From the NCBI GenBank assembly GCA_030649935.1, contig JAUSFN010000001.1:1-64000 (forward strand): DNA of 64,000 bases. The letters are read 5' to 3'. Below, one piece after another: positions 39,263 to 49,020 of this stretch. The position numbers were made by a program, and so were the translations under genes. Each line of letters opens with the position of its first letter. Positions within the stretch are counted from its first letter, which is position 1. The notes under the pieces were generated by a model. It worked only from the letters and a program-made list of their open reading frames with translations, did no database searches and had not been told where the DNA came from. This DNA comes from Candidatus Planktophila sp. (GTDB lineage Bacteria > Actinomycetota > Actinomycetes > Nanopelagicales > Nanopelagicaceae).

Positions 39263-40579
39263 ATGACGCCATTTGGTTTTACACCTGACAGTTCCGATGA
39301 TGCCGACAATAAAAAAGGCGACGGTTCTGTTGATTTTGCTGCAATGATGGCGCAGATACAAAGTCAGATTCAAGAACAGTTTTCAAAGCTTGGAATGAGT
39401 GGTCCGGGTTTTGCGCCATCAAGTGAGGTACTACCCAAAAATATTGTTAGAGATACAGCAAAAAAATTTGTAACGGCTAAGGGTTCAGCACCAGTTGGAG
39501 CTAACGACGTGGCTGAGATTTCAGAGGCTTTTTCAATCGCGGAATTGTGGCTCAATGAGGCGACATTTTTTTCGCAAACAAATGTTTCTGCTAACTCAAC
39601 TCTTGCTAGAACTGATTGGGTCGATTCAACTCTATCTGGCTGGCAGAGTTCGGTAGAACCACTCGCCCTTGGTTTAACATCTGCAATCTCCGAACTACTT
39701 AAAGATTCCGCTAATCAAGAGGGTTCAGGTTTACCGGAAGAGGAGATAGCGATTCCAGTCGGAATGATTGCAACGTTACTTCGTTCATTCATCGGCTCTC
39801 TTATGGCAACACAATTGGGTCAATCAATTGGCGGATTAGCGGGTACTTCCACTGGAATTCATGATGTTGGATTACCGTTGGTAGATCCTGTTTACCCTGC
39901 GCTCGTTTCTCAAAATATTGATGAATGGGCCCAGGAGTTAGATATTCCGATCGATGAAGTTCGAATATTTCATGCGCTTCGAGAAAGTGCTGGTGCCCGT
40001 TTATTTTCACATAACCCATGGCTAATTTCATATATTCGAACCGCCATCACGGATTATGCAAAGGGTATACACATAGATATTGAGGCTATCCAACGCCAGG
40101 CGCAAGAGGCTTTCGATGCCTCAAGTAATGGTGGGAGTGAGTTCGATCCAACTAATCCCGAAACTTTCCAGATGGCGCTCAATGAAGGAATCTTTACACC
40201 TGAAGAGACTCCAGCTCAACGTGATGCTCTAACAAAGTTGGAAACAGTGCTTGCGCTCGTAGATGGATGGAACGAAGCAGTCGTTGCAGCTGCAGCAGGT
40301 GATCGCTTGCCAAATATTTCAGCTTTACAGGAAACGTTGCGTCGACGGCGTGCAACATCGGCACCGACACAACAACTCTTCTCAAATCTCTTTGGACTTC
40401 AAGTTTCACCGCGACTGGCGCGCGAGGCTGCAACTTTTTGGCGTTCAGTCACTGTATTACGTGATCTGCAATCACGGGACCAAATTTGGAGTGGAATTTT
40501 GCCAAGTGCGGCCGATCTATTAACTCCAGAAAACTATTTATCAAGTATTGAGATTCCCGACGACCTGTCCTCGCTTTAG
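39263..40579 (+). CDS. DUF2342 zinc-dependent metalloprotease-like protein
   Basis: QLGQSIGGLAGTSTGIHDVGLPL, FHALRESAGARLFSHNPWLISYIRTAITDYAKGIHID, LALVDGWNEAVVAAAAGDRLPNISALQETLRRRRA. Confidence 0.8.
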   Translation: MTPFGFTPDSSDDADNKKGDGSVDFAAMMAQIQSQIQEQFSKLGMSGPGFAPSSEVLPKNIVRDTAKKFVTAKGSAPVGANDVAEISEAFSIAELWLNEATFFSQTNVSANSTLARTDWVDSTLSGWQSSVEPLALGLTSAISELLKDSANQEGSGLPEEEIAIPVGMIATLLRSFIGSLMATQLGQSIGGLAGTSTGIHDVGLPLVDPVYPALVSQNIDEWAQELDIPIDEVRIFHALRESAGARLFSHNPWLISYIRTAITDYAKGIHIDIEAIQRQAQEAFDASSNGGSEFDPTNPETFQMALNEGIFTPEETPAQRDALTKLETVLALVDGWNEAVVAAAAGDRLPNISALQETLRRRRATSAPTQQLFSNLFGLQVSPRLAREAATFWRSVTVLRDLQSRDQIWSGILPSAADLLTPENYLSSIEIPDDLSSL

Positions 40580-40599
40580 ACGACCTGTCCTCGCTTTAG
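40560..40599 (+). repeat. Perfect 20-bp tandem duplication spanning a stop codon
   Basis: ACGACCTGTCCTCGCTTTAG at 40560-40579 and 40580-40599; the first copy contains the CDS stop TAG. Confidence 0.98.
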
Positions 40600-40704
40600 T
40601 TTTTTGAAGTGGTTCGCGTTTTCGAAACTTCATTTGCGTTTTCAAAAATGGCCTTGCACATTGAATTAATGAAACTCCGCTCGTGAATTTCTCATATGTG
40701 TTTT

Positions 40705-40788
40705 TTCACCTTTGTTTTAACCACACCTTTGTTTTAACTACACATTTCTTTTAACTACACATTTCTCTTAACTACATGTTCTTATTAC
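40705..40788 (+). repeat. Degenerate 17-bp tandem array (about 5 copies)
   Basis: TCACCTTTGTTTTAAC, CACACCTTTGTTTTAAC, TACACATTTCTTTTAAC, TACACATTTCTCTTAAC, TACATGTTCTTATTAC. Confidence 0.93.
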
Positions 40789-41173
40789 TAAGCTTATGTG
40801 TCTGGCTTTATTCTTCTCTTGCTCCAGAGAGTGAGTAATTAGTTTGAGCTAAAACGCGGCGAATAAAACGACCCCTTTGATAATGAAGTTATTTAGAACC
40901 TGCGCTGCTCGAACTTCAACAATGAAGAGCGAACTCCCCGGGCGCTCATTCTTTATCAGCCTTCCCCTTGCTGATATAGAACAGTTATCCGAGGAGTTCG
41001 TAGTTGTAAAGTAAACAAAATCGGCCTGAGAATCAACTGAACAAAACGTTGACAAAGCAGTTTTTAATCGTGTAGGCGTTTACCTTTGGCGCAGGCTTGT
41101 CTAGAAAATTAATATCTCTCAACACGTAGTTGAGTTTTCTCATCTTTTGGCTAGCGAGGGATACCTTCACTCC

Positions 41174-41791
41174 ATGAGTCTTGATAGTTTTTTGGATGAT
41201 CTAGAGCCCGATTCCGTCGAGGATTTAGATCGCGATGCCACTTTGCCCGGAATAAACGAGGGCGAGATTGTGGTGATTCGCTCAGCGCGCAGGAAAAAGA
41301 ACATTTCTGCCTACCGAGCGGGTGGCCGAATTGTGGTTTCTATTCCCGCCCGCATGAGTCGGGCCGATGAACGGGCGATGGTCCCGGAAATGGTGGCCAA
41401 AATCCGTGCCCAAGAGGCGGCAATCACTATGAGCGAGAGCGCTCTTGCAGATCGAATCGACCAACTTTTGCGAAAGTTCGCCCCTGAAATCACGATTCGC
41501 CCCTCAGATGTGAGCTGGCGAGCGATGCGTGAGCGCTGGGGCTCCTGTACCAGCGTAGACCGGAGGATTCGTATCTCTGACCGCCTCAAAGGCGCCCCGG
41601 CCCATGCCCTCGACTATGTTCTCTTTCACGAGGCGATTCACTTAGAGATTAGCGATCACAGCTTTGGATTTAAAGCGATCTTAGGGAGGTTTCCCTATAC
41701 CGACGTTGCAACTGCATATTTAGATGGCTATGAGGCGGCCGAAACGGCGCTTGCCTTACCGGAGGAGCTGAAGAAACTTCTAAAAAAATAA
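41174..41791 (+). CDS. YgjP-like (DUF45/M48-type) metallopeptidase
   Basis: MRERWGSCTSVDRRIRISDRL, HEAIHLEISDHSFGFKAIL. ATG at 41174 (track start 41147). Confidence 0.88.
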   Translation: MSLDSFLDDLEPDSVEDLDRDATLPGINEGEIVVIRSARRKKNISAYRAGGRIVVSIPARMSRADERAMVPEMVAKIRAQEAAITMSESALADRIDQLLRKFAPEITIRPSDVSWRAMRERWGSCTSVDRRIRISDRLKGAPAHALDYVLFHEAIHLEISDHSFGFKAILGRFPYTDVATAYLDGYEAAETALALPEELKKLLKK

Positions 41792-41848
41792 GCCCAGATA
41801 GGCGTAATTACGAGCACTCAAGGGTATCGTCATGCTTAATAACGCCTG

Positions 41849-41860
41849 CCCCGTACGGGG
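41849..41860. promoter_or_regulatory. 12-bp perfect palindrome upstream of the DUF5679-like gene
   Basis: CCCCGTACGGGG, about 40 bp before the ATG. Confidence 0.4.
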
Positions 41861-41899
41861 AGCACCCTCTGGGTTGCAAGCGTGGAGTGGAGGAAGAGA

Positions 41900-42058
41900 A
41901 TGGCAGAGACGTATAAAGGAACTGCTTACTGCGTGAAGTGCAAAGAAAAGCATGACTTCGAAGGAACCATTAGCGTGAGTGACTCAGGTCGCCGAACAGC
42001 TAAAGGTGTCTGCCCAGTCTGTGGCACCAAGATCAGCACTTTCCTTAAAAAAGCCTAG
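41900..42058 (+). CDS. Small zinc-ribbon protein, DUF5679-like (52 aa; below the track cutoff)
   Basis: MAETYKGTAYCVKCKEKHDFEGTISVSDSGRRTAKGVCPVCGTKISTFLKKA*, RBS-like GGAGGAAGAG upstream, two CX2C pairs. Confidence 0.85.
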   Translation: MAETYKGTAYCVKCKEKHDFEGTISVSDSGRRTAKGVCPVCGTKISTFLKKA

Positions 42059-42118
42059 TAATTAAATTTCGCTCACCTCGAGCCGCACGTGCGGTGTGCT
42101 GAGCGTCTAGCAGTAGAG

Positions 42119-42152
42119 AAAGCCCCGACTCAGATGTGAGTTGGGGTTTTTT
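42119..42152 (+). terminator. Intrinsic terminator after the DUF5679-like gene
   Basis: CCCCGACTCA / TGAGTTGGGG stem followed by TTTTTT. Confidence 0.88.
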
Positions 42153-42230
42153 CTTGTCGCACTCACGATGACGCGCTAAGCGATAAGAAATTAACTCCGC
42201 GTAGTCAATGCGCGATGTAGCCCACAGTAA

Positions 42231-43580
42231 ATGAAGGAAGATATTTCGACGGCTACCTTCTGGCGCACCCTTGTCACTATGGTAACTACAGAGACTGACA
42301 CCCAAACTCCCGAGAAAATTTCAGCACATCACAATTCATATCCCCGCCTTAAAAATGGCGTTTATATTAGTCGGGTAGCAACACCAGAAGAAGAGTCGAT
42401 GCACGTTGCAACATCACACCACGCAATCGAAATCTTTCATGGTGGGGCACGGGCAATTATCTCTCAACTCAACGGACTTCAAACTCCTGAAGAGATTAGT
42501 ACCGTTCTTTCAGCGCCAATTGAGGTGATTGATCGAATCCTCACCGAACTCAAAGATGCAAACTTCATCGACACAGTTCGAAATAAAATAACCTTACACA
42601 ATCGTTTTCAGTCGGCCATTGCATCCCGCTTGGCGAATACTCAGGATCAAAGTTTGGATGCAGCATTTAGCCAGTTGCAAAAAAGATTAGCCCCTGAACT
42701 CAGTCAAGCAACATGGATAGTTGGAGTCAATGACGGCGGCGTAGAATTGTTATCCAATCGCCAAAACTTTGGAATTGAAATATTCGGAAGCTCGCGTACC
42801 GCGACACTCATTTGTTCAATTTTGTTGGCAAGTGGTGTGACAAATACGCGAATGGCTCTTACGTCAACACAACAACATCCAACTGTTAGTGATAGCGATT
42901 TAGGCACGGGAGCGCTCCGCACGAGCGATATCGGTTTGAATTTTCGAAGCCGTCTCGAAGAGTTATCCCGTGAGTGGTCATTATTTCCAGTAGCATCTCA
43001 CCGTGGCTCCATCCATAAACAAATGGTCGAGTTAATCCCTGAACACAATCTTCGAATTATTGTCGGAAACTACGAACCTGAGCTGATTGAACATTTAACT
43101 CACGACAACCAGGATCACCTTTTTGTCGGAAAAATAGCTGGCGGAGTTGCAACATGCGGACCGCTTGTAAAGCCAGGCAAGACTCCCTGTATACATTGTT
43201 TGACGCTTGGAACGCAGGAAAGAAGCGGTAGATTTCAAAGAGAGTTAATGGCAACTCAAGGAACAAGTGATGAACTACCCATTGCAATTGCCCACCAGTT
43301 AGCTGCAATTGCCGCACATACTGCGCTGCGTTTCATCGATACAGGGGCATCATCATTGATTGGTGCGCAGATTCAGGTGAATTACCTTGAGCCTTTAACT
43401 CCGAAGCTGAACAGTTTTTCACGACATCCGCGATGTGAATGTGTGTGGAGGCAGGCGAATTCGGAGTTTTCCGACGAAGCAATGGTTCTTGGTTTTGCAG
43501 ATATACACAATGCCGAACTGCTTCACATTTCGCATGGGCAAAAAGTAGAAGACTTACACGAAATTTCACTAAAACTCTAG
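42231..43580 (+). CDS. RRE/E1-like (ThiF-related, TOMM precursor-binding type) protein
   Basis: N-terminal PqqD/RRE-like region (LKNGVYISRVATPEEESMHV..HHAIEIFHGGARAIISQLNGLQTPEEIS), C-terminal Zn tetrad PCIHC...RCEC. No clear GxGxxG nucleotide motif. True start may be further downstream. Confidence 0.65.
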   Translation: MKEDISTATFWRTLVTMVTTETDTQTPEKISAHHNSYPRLKNGVYISRVATPEEESMHVATSHHAIEIFHGGARAIISQLNGLQTPEEISTVLSAPIEVIDRILTELKDANFIDTVRNKITLHNRFQSAIASRLANTQDQSLDAAFSQLQKRLAPELSQATWIVGVNDGGVELLSNRQNFGIEIFGSSRTATLICSILLASGVTNTRMALTSTQQHPTVSDSDLGTGALRTSDIGLNFRSRLEELSREWSLFPVASHRGSIHKQMVELIPEHNLRIIVGNYEPELIEHLTHDNQDHLFVGKIAGGVATCGPLVKPGKTPCIHCLTLGTQERSGRFQRELMATQGTSDELPIAIAHQLAAIAAHTALRFIDTGASSLIGAQIQVNYLEPLTPKLNSFSRHPRCECVWRQANSEFSDEAMVLGFADIHNAELLHISHGQKVEDLHEISLKL

Positions 43581-43588
43581 GAGGAGCA

Positions 43589-43822
43589 ATGAACGGATTA
43601 CATACAAAACTTGTAAAGGTTGAGATATCCCTACAAGAAGGATTGACACGTGCACATAGACATTTCCATGCTCGTCTGCGCGATGAACGCGGGGATGTTC
43701 CCGGATGGGTGCTCGTAGTATTAATGACCACCGGACTAGTGACCGCAATCTGGACAATTGCAGCACCTCGCTTAAGTGCGATATTAAAAAATTCACTTGA
43801 TGCAATGAATGGAATTCGCTAA
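43589..43822 (+). CDS. Flp/pilin-like small membrane protein (77 aa)
   Basis: GAGGAGCAATG start; RDERGDVPGWVLVVLMTTGLVTAIWTIAAPRL has a single pilin-like hydrophobic segment after a charged G. Start revised from track 43439. Confidence 0.65.
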   Translation: MNGLHTKLVKVEISLQEGLTRAHRHFHARLRDERGDVPGWVLVVLMTTGLVTAIWTIAAPRLSAILKNSLDAMNGIR

Positions 43823-44240
43823 AGCTGTTAACATGCGCAATTTTTTAAAACAGTTAGAGAATTTCATGCGACGAAAAACTTCAGGTGCTAAAGCTCTTCT
43901 ATGTCTCGAGGATGGAAATGTTGAAAGTTCTTTGGTTTTAATCCCATTACTAATTCTTTTTCTAATGTGTATGCAGCTGATAATTGCCACAAACTTGCGT
44001 AATGGTGATTTTGCCATCGCGCAGGGCGATGCATCTCGGCGTGCAATATCCGGCGAGATTTATTCAACAGATAAAGTAATTGAACTCAACTCACCTGATC
44101 CATTTGCACACATCAGAGTGCTAATTTCGCACAGGCGAACAGGATTGCCGCATTTGGTTCCAGGACTGATCGCTTTAATGGGTGGCGCACCAACAACCGA
44201 TGTAAGGGGTGCAGCGATAATGGAGCCAATAAATGAATAA
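43809..44240 (+). CDS. TadE-like pseudopilin
   Basis: CLEDGNVESSLVLIPLLILFLMCMQLIIATNLRNGDFA; overlaps both neighbours. Confidence 0.65.
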   Translation: MEFAKAVNMRNFLKQLENFMRRKTSGAKALLCLEDGNVESSLVLIPLLILFLMCMQLIIATNLRNGDFAIAQGDASRRAISGEIYSTDKVIELNSPDPFAHIRVLISHRRTGLPHLVPGLIALMGGAPTTDVRGAAIMEPINE

Positions 44241-44706
44241 ATATTGGAGGCTCGCTTATCCAAAACACGCTCTTACTTCCACAACTCATCTTCGACTTTT
44301 TAAAAGAAGATTCATAATTGATGAAAAGGGTAGTGCGATTGTTGAGTTCGTTATTCTTGCGATCCCTCTCTTTATCCCAATTTTCATCTATCTGGCAAGT
44401 TTCGCCTCATTGAGCGGTAACGAGGCGATTGTTCGAACGTTGGCGCGTGAGGCTTTGCGTGCTTATGTAGTTAGCGAAAACGATCACGCCGGACGAGAAG
44501 TTTCGGCACAAGCGCTTGCTGTAATTGCAGACCACTTAGGGTTAACAGATGGTGAGATTGACACACTTTCTGCCCGTTACGAGTGTTCTAAGAATCCATG
44601 TCTGTCAGCTAATGGGCGCATTAGATTAACGATTTCATTTATTGATTCACGGTCACGTCGGACCATAGAGGCATCTGCTCAGGAGCACATAAGCCCATGG
44701 ATGTAG
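44233..44706 (+). CDS. TadE-family pseudopilin
   Basis: DEKGSAIVEFVILAIPLFIPIFIYLASF (G-x4-E pilin-like motif). Confidence 0.75.
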   Translation: MNKYWRLAYPKHALTSTTHLRLFKRRFIIDEKGSAIVEFVILAIPLFIPIFIYLASFASLSGNEAIVRTLAREALRAYVVSENDHAGREVSAQALAVIADHLGLTDGEIDTLSARYECSKNPCLSANGRIRLTISFIDSRSRRTIEASAQEHISPWM

Positions 44707-45278
44707 AGAATGTAAGCAATTCAGGCAATGCAAACAAGCGAAGTTTGAGAAATCTTTTAAAAAGTGAGCGCGGTTCGTTGAGCGTTGTAATTATTGGGTT
44801 ATTTTTCATCACTATTGCATGCTTAGTAGTAATGAGCAATGTAGCGACCCTACTGATTGCAAAGCGTTCTCTCGCGCAAGCTACTGAGGCTGCTGCCCAA
44901 CGCGGAGTTCATTCTCTAAATAAGTCCGCTTATTACACAGGCAAGGGAACAATGTTTACGGCTCCTCTCGCGATGATTACAGGACGTGAACACTCTCCGA
45001 TACCTATTGATTGCAATCGAGCCATTCTCGATGTAGTTCTTGAACTGCGTAATTGGAGTAATGACGATGGCTCCATGAAACGACATGAGCTTCAGGGGAT
45101 AGTTTTAACTAACATGGAGTGTGATGGATCATCACTCGAGATTTCTACTTACTCTGAAGTGAAATTTCCCTTTAAGGTTCCCTTTCTCAACATGGATTCT
45201 GCGGTTCTAACCTCGACCGTTGGAACTACTAATCAAGTTCAAGAGGGATTCTATCTCTTCGGAGTTCGCCTGCACTGA
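44697..45278 (+). CDS. TadG-like pseudopilin/secreted protein
   Basis: SERGSLSVVIIGLFFITIACLVVMSNVATLLIAKRSLAQATEAAAQRGV. Confidence 0.7.
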   Translation: MDVENVSNSGNANKRSLRNLLKSERGSLSVVIIGLFFITIACLVVMSNVATLLIAKRSLAQATEAAAQRGVHSLNKSAYYTGKGTMFTAPLAMITGREHSPIPIDCNRAILDVVLELRNWSNDDGSMKRHELQGIVLTNMECDGSSLEISTYSEVKFPFKVPFLNMDSAVLTSTVGTTNQVQEGFYLFGVRLH

Positions 45279-45297
45279 TGTGTTCGCCTGCACTGAT
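45264..45297 (+). repeat. Tandem duplication (16 bp, period 18) at a stop codon
   Basis: GTTCGCCTGCACTGAT at 45264-45279 and 45282-45297; the first copy contains the CDS stop TGA. Confidence 0.98.
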
Positions 45298-45387
45298 TAG
45301 ATTCAACGTTCACTCGAATTGCTACGGAGTTGGGTCTCTAATTTAACTGTTTTCATATTGTGAGGGGTACTCCGCTATTCTTCGTTA

Positions 45388-46488
45388 ATGGCCGCGCGTG
45401 AATATGGATTAGAAATCAACGTTATTGACGCGACCCTGGTTTCAATAGAGAAGGTATTAGACCTTCCCAAACTGCGAGAACAGGCAGTTATTTTGGAAAA
45501 CGAGGCAGGAGTTCCCCATCTTTGGGATGACCCAGAGAATGCTCAAAAAATTACTAGCCGTTTATCACGAGTACAAGCCGAGATAAACAAGTTAACTGGA
45601 CTTCGCAGGCGAGTTGAAGACTTACCTATTCTCTTTGAATTGGCCGCGAGTGAGCCTGAAGGAAGTGGCACTGAAGACGCTGAGCGTGAATTGGATTCAG
45701 TAAAAAAAGCAATTGGTGAGTTAGAGATTCAAACCCTGCTCAATGGAGAATATGACGAGAGAGATGCATTGATAACAATTCGATCAGAGGCTGGTGGAGT
45801 TGAGGCCGCTGATTGGGCGGAAATGATTATGCGAATGTATTTGCGTTATTGCGAGCGCCACAACTTTAAAGTAGATGTCTTGGAAACATCATATGCAGAA
45901 GAGGCCGGAATTAAGTCAACAACTTTTCGCGTTACAGCCCCTTATGCATATGGAACCTTGTCAGTAGAGCAAGGAACTCACCGATTAGTTCGCATTTCTC
46001 CATTTGATAGTCAAAGTCGACGCCACACATCCTTTGCAGGCGTTGAAGTTGTTCCAGTAGTAGAGCAGAGTGATCACGTTGAAATTGACGAGAAGGAAGT
46101 TCGCACCGATGTGTATCGCTCCTCTGGTCCGGGAGGGCAAGGCGTTAATACGACTGACTCTGCGGTTCGATTAACGCATATTCCTACTGGGATTGTTGTC
46201 TCATGTCAGAACGAGCGTTCGCAGATTCAAAATAAGGCAACGGCAATGGCGGTTTTGCAATCTAAGTTATTGGAACGCCGCCGGCAAGAAGAGCAAGAAA
46301 AGATGAATGCATTAAAAGGTGATAACTCCGGTTCATGGGGAAATCAAATGCGTTCATACGTTCTTGCGCCTTATCAAATGGTTAAGGATTTACGTACGGA
46401 TCATGAGACAGGAAATACGTCGGCGGTTTTAAATGGCGAGATAGATGATTTCATTGAAGCGGGCATTCGCTGGCGCCGCTCAAACTAA
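45388..46488 (+). CDS. prfB: Peptide chain release factor 2
   Basis: [49 protein letters not shown]; one uninterrupted ORF. Confidence 0.95.
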   Translation: MAAREYGLEINVIDATLVSIEKVLDLPKLREQAVILENEAGVPHLWDDPENAQKITSRLSRVQAEINKLTGLRRRVEDLPILFELAASEPEGSGTEDAERELDSVKKAIGELEIQTLLNGEYDERDALITIRSEAGGVEAADWAEMIMRMYLRYCERHNFKVDVLETSYAEEAGIKSTTFRVTAPYAYGTLSVEQGTHRLVRISPFDSQSRRHTSFAGVEVVPVVEQSDHVEIDEKEVRTDVYRSSGPGGQGVNTTDSAVRLTHIPTGIVVSCQNERSQIQNKATAMAVLQSKLLERRRQEEQEKMNALKGDNSGSWGNQMRSYVLAPYQMVKDLRTDHETGNTSAVLNGEIDDFIEAGIRWRRSN

Positions 46489-46549
46489 AACGAACGGCTA
46501 GTTGATTTCATTGAAGCGGGCATTTGCTGTTGCCGCTCAAACTGAAACG
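46446..46549 (+). repeat. 47-bp near-duplication of the prfB 3' end just downstream of its stop
   Basis: TGATTTCATTGAAGCGGGCATTCGCTGGCGCCGCTCAAACTAAAACG (46446-46492) versus 46503-46549; 4 mismatches in 47. Confidence 0.97.
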
Positions 46550-46801
46550 CGTGAATAAATTGATTAGCTGGGCATAGGTGTGGAATAAATAAAAGTTGAG
46601 AAAGTCCAGAAATACAAACCTTCGAATAGGAGATGGTTCAGCGCGGGAGTGGGAAATTACGGTCAACATCAGGCAAATCACAGATTTTCTGGGCCTGTTT
46701 CGGTGCTAGATGCGCGGAATCCGAAGCTTTTTCCATAAACTATGGGCAGGCCGAAATCGGATTCCCCGATATCCGACTCGCATATGCAATGGGAGATTTT
46801 A

Positions 46802-47491
46802 ATGATTCGCTTTGAAAACGTTACGAAGATCTATCCGGGCCAAGAGCGAGCCGCATTGGAATCAGTCAGTCTCGAGATCGTAAAGGGTGAGTTTGTATTC
46901 CTAGTCGGATTATCAGGTTCAGGAAAGTCAACCTTCCTTCGTTTAATTCTGCGCGAAGATCGACCTACCTCAGGAACAATTCATGTGGCGGGTAAAGATC
47001 TTAGAACTCTAGCCAATCATAAAGTTCCAGATTTGCGCCGTCAGGTTGGAACCGTCTTTCAAGATTTTCGTCTTCTACCAAATAAATCGATTACTGAAAA
47101 TGTTGCCTTTGCTCTGCATGTTTTGGGATATTCACAAAAGGAGATTAATCGTGAAGTTCCTGAGGTTTTGGAGCTTGTTGGCCTTGAAGATAAGGGCGAT
47201 CGCTTGCCCTCAGAGATTTCAGGTGGAGAGCAACAACGTGTGGCGATTGCCCGCGCATATGTAAGCCGCCCACCAATTTTAATTGCTGATGAGCCAACTG
47301 GAAACTTAGATCCTGCAACCAGTGTTGGAATTATGAAGTTGCTTGATCGAATTAATCGCGAGGGAACCACTGTCTTGATGGCTACTCATGATTCGGGCAT
47401 CGTTGACCAGATGCGAAAGCGAGTCATCGAGCTAGACCTAGGCCATGTAATCCGTGATCAGGTACGTGGTGTTTATGGTTATACGGGATAA
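46802..47491 (+). CDS. ftsE: Cell division ATP-binding protein FtsE
   Basis: [64 protein letters not shown]; followed by ftsX. Start at 46802 (track 46742). Confidence 0.95.
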   Translation: MIRFENVTKIYPGQERAALESVSLEIVKGEFVFLVGLSGSGKSTFLRLILREDRPTSGTIHVAGKDLRTLANHKVPDLRRQVGTVFQDFRLLPNKSITENVAFALHVLGYSQKEINREVPEVLELVGLEDKGDRLPSEISGGEQQRVAIARAYVSRPPILIADEPTGNLDPATSVGIMKLLDRINREGTTVLMATHDSGIVDQMRKRVIELDLGHVIRDQVRGVYGYTG

Positions 47492-47533
47492 GAAGTTACT
47501 TGTGATTACATCATCTAGGAGTAAGGGTAAAAC

Positions 47534-48436
47534 ATGCGTACACGGTTTCTCGTAAGCGAAGTAGGTATTGGGCTGCGTCGAAATGTGACAATGACCTTTG
47601 CTGTAATCGTCACGACCGCCATATCGCTTTCGTTACTTGGAATCGGCCTTCTTGCAAACGCTCAGGTAGGGGCGATGAAAGATTATTGGTACGACAAAAT
47701 TGAAGTCTCTATTTTCTTATGTAGCTCACTCTCAGAGTCACCATCGTGTTCTGGCGGTATTGTCACATCAGGACAGCGCCTTGAAATTCAACAAGAAATT
47801 CAAGATATGCCCTCGGTTGAGAGCGTTTTCTATGAGTCACAGTCACAAGCATTCGCTCGCTTTCAAGAGCGCTTCAAAGGATCAGCGATTGCCCAAAATG
47901 TGACAGTCGATCAGCTTCCAGAATCATTTCGCGTGAAGTTAAAGGATCCAACGCAATTTGCCGTGATCGTCAGTGCTTTTACCGGCCGACCAGGGGTAGA
48001 TGTTGTACAAGACCAAAGAAGTATTTTGGAAAAATTCTTTAAACTCTTAGAAGTACTTCGCAACGGTGCCCTACTCGTTGGTTTAGCATCAGTACTTACT
48101 GCGGCGATGTTAATTAGCAATACTCTTCGAATCGCTGCGTTCAACCGTCGCCGTGAAACTGGAGTAATGAAACTGGTCGGCGCCTCCTCGTGGTCGATTC
48201 AACTCCCATTTCTTTTAGAGGGCATTATTTCAGCGATTATCGGTTGGGGATTGGCAACGGGATTATTGGCGGCTTTGAAAAGCGTTGTTGATACAAAAGT
48301 TGCACCTCTTCTGACATTTACTAAGTTCTTTAGTTGGAATGAAGTCTGGGTGGCATCCGGGTATCTCTTAGGAACCGGATTATTAGTCTCGACCGTTGCA
48401 TCTGTGATTACCCTGCGCCGCTACCTGAAGGTTTAA
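47534..48436 (+). CDS. ftsX: Cell division protein FtsX
   Basis: Four membrane segments, IEVSIFLC..., TLRIAAFNRRRETGVMKLVGASSWSIQLPFLLEG. Confidence 0.95.
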   Translation: MRTRFLVSEVGIGLRRNVTMTFAVIVTTAISLSLLGIGLLANAQVGAMKDYWYDKIEVSIFLCSSLSESPSCSGGIVTSGQRLEIQQEIQDMPSVESVFYESQSQAFARFQERFKGSAIAQNVTVDQLPESFRVKLKDPTQFAVIVSAFTGRPGVDVVQDQRSILEKFFKLLEVLRNGALLVGLASVLTAAMLISNTLRIAAFNRRRETGVMKLVGASSWSIQLPFLLEGIISAIIGWGLATGLLAALKSVVDTKVAPLLTFTKFFSWNEVWVASGYLLGTGLLVSTVASVITLRRYLKV

Positions 48437-48516
48437 ACACCTCGCTCTTAATGAGAGAATACGCCGGGAAGATTAGACGAGAAGTCTCGTTTTAAATAGA
48501 GGGCGGTGATGCGGTA

Positions 48517-49020
48517 ATGGTGAAAGAGGTCGGCCGCAAGGTCATTGCCCAAAACAAAAAGGCGCGCCACGATTATTCAATCGAGGATGTTTTTGAGTTC
48601 GGGTTAGTGCTCATGGGCACAGAGGTTAAATCCCTGCGCCTGGGGAGGGCTTCCCTCATAGACGGCTTCGCCATGGTCAATGACGGAGAGTTATGGCTCA
48701 GCGGAGTTCATATTCCTGAGTACACCGAGGGTACGTGGACCAACCACACTCCACGACGCGATCGCAAACTTTTGCTCCATAAATCCGAAATGACAAAGTT
48801 AATTGCAAAGCTCAAAGATTCGGGGACAACGCTGGTTCCACTCTCACTCTATTTTAAAGATGGGAAAGCTAAGGTGGAAATCGCTGTTGCCCGTGGAAAG
48901 AAGTCCCACGATAAGCGTGAGGCGATAAAGGCGCGCGAGGCCGATCGAGAAGTTGCTCGCGTTGTGTCGCGGGGAAATTCTGGAAAGAGCGGTAAGGCTT
49001 CTAAGCGCTACGAGGATTAA
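48517..49020 (+). CDS. smpB: SsrA-binding protein
   Basis: [44 protein letters not shown].. [13 protein letters not shown]-like region, basic C-terminus. Confidence 0.96.
   Translation: MVKEVGRKVIAQNKKARHDYSIEDVFEFGLVLMGTEVKSLRLGRASLIDGFAMVNDGELWLSGVHIPEYTEGTWTNHTPRRDRKLLLHKSEMTKLIAKLKDSGTTLVPLSLYFKDGKAKVEIAVARGKKSHDKREAIKAREADREVARVVSRGNSGKSGKASKRYED

Noticed and set aside
40705-40788. CRISPR-like array
   Set aside because: Contiguous 17-bp tandem repeats with no spacers and no cas genes.
40849-41055. 68-aa - strand ORF, faintly reminiscent of a flavin-reductase-like fragment; 43-aa + strand ORF in the same place
   Set aside because: Resemblance too weak to call; left as possible remnant inside the repeat-rich intergenic region.
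42231-45278. Full TOMM/bacteriocin biosynthetic cluster
   Set aside because: No YcaO, dehydrogenase, peptidase/exporter or typical Cys/Ser/Thr-rich core peptide; neighbours are pilin-like.
45388-45500. Programmed +1 frameshift in prfB
   Set aside because: The gene is a single uninterrupted ORF; no in-frame TGA near codon 26.
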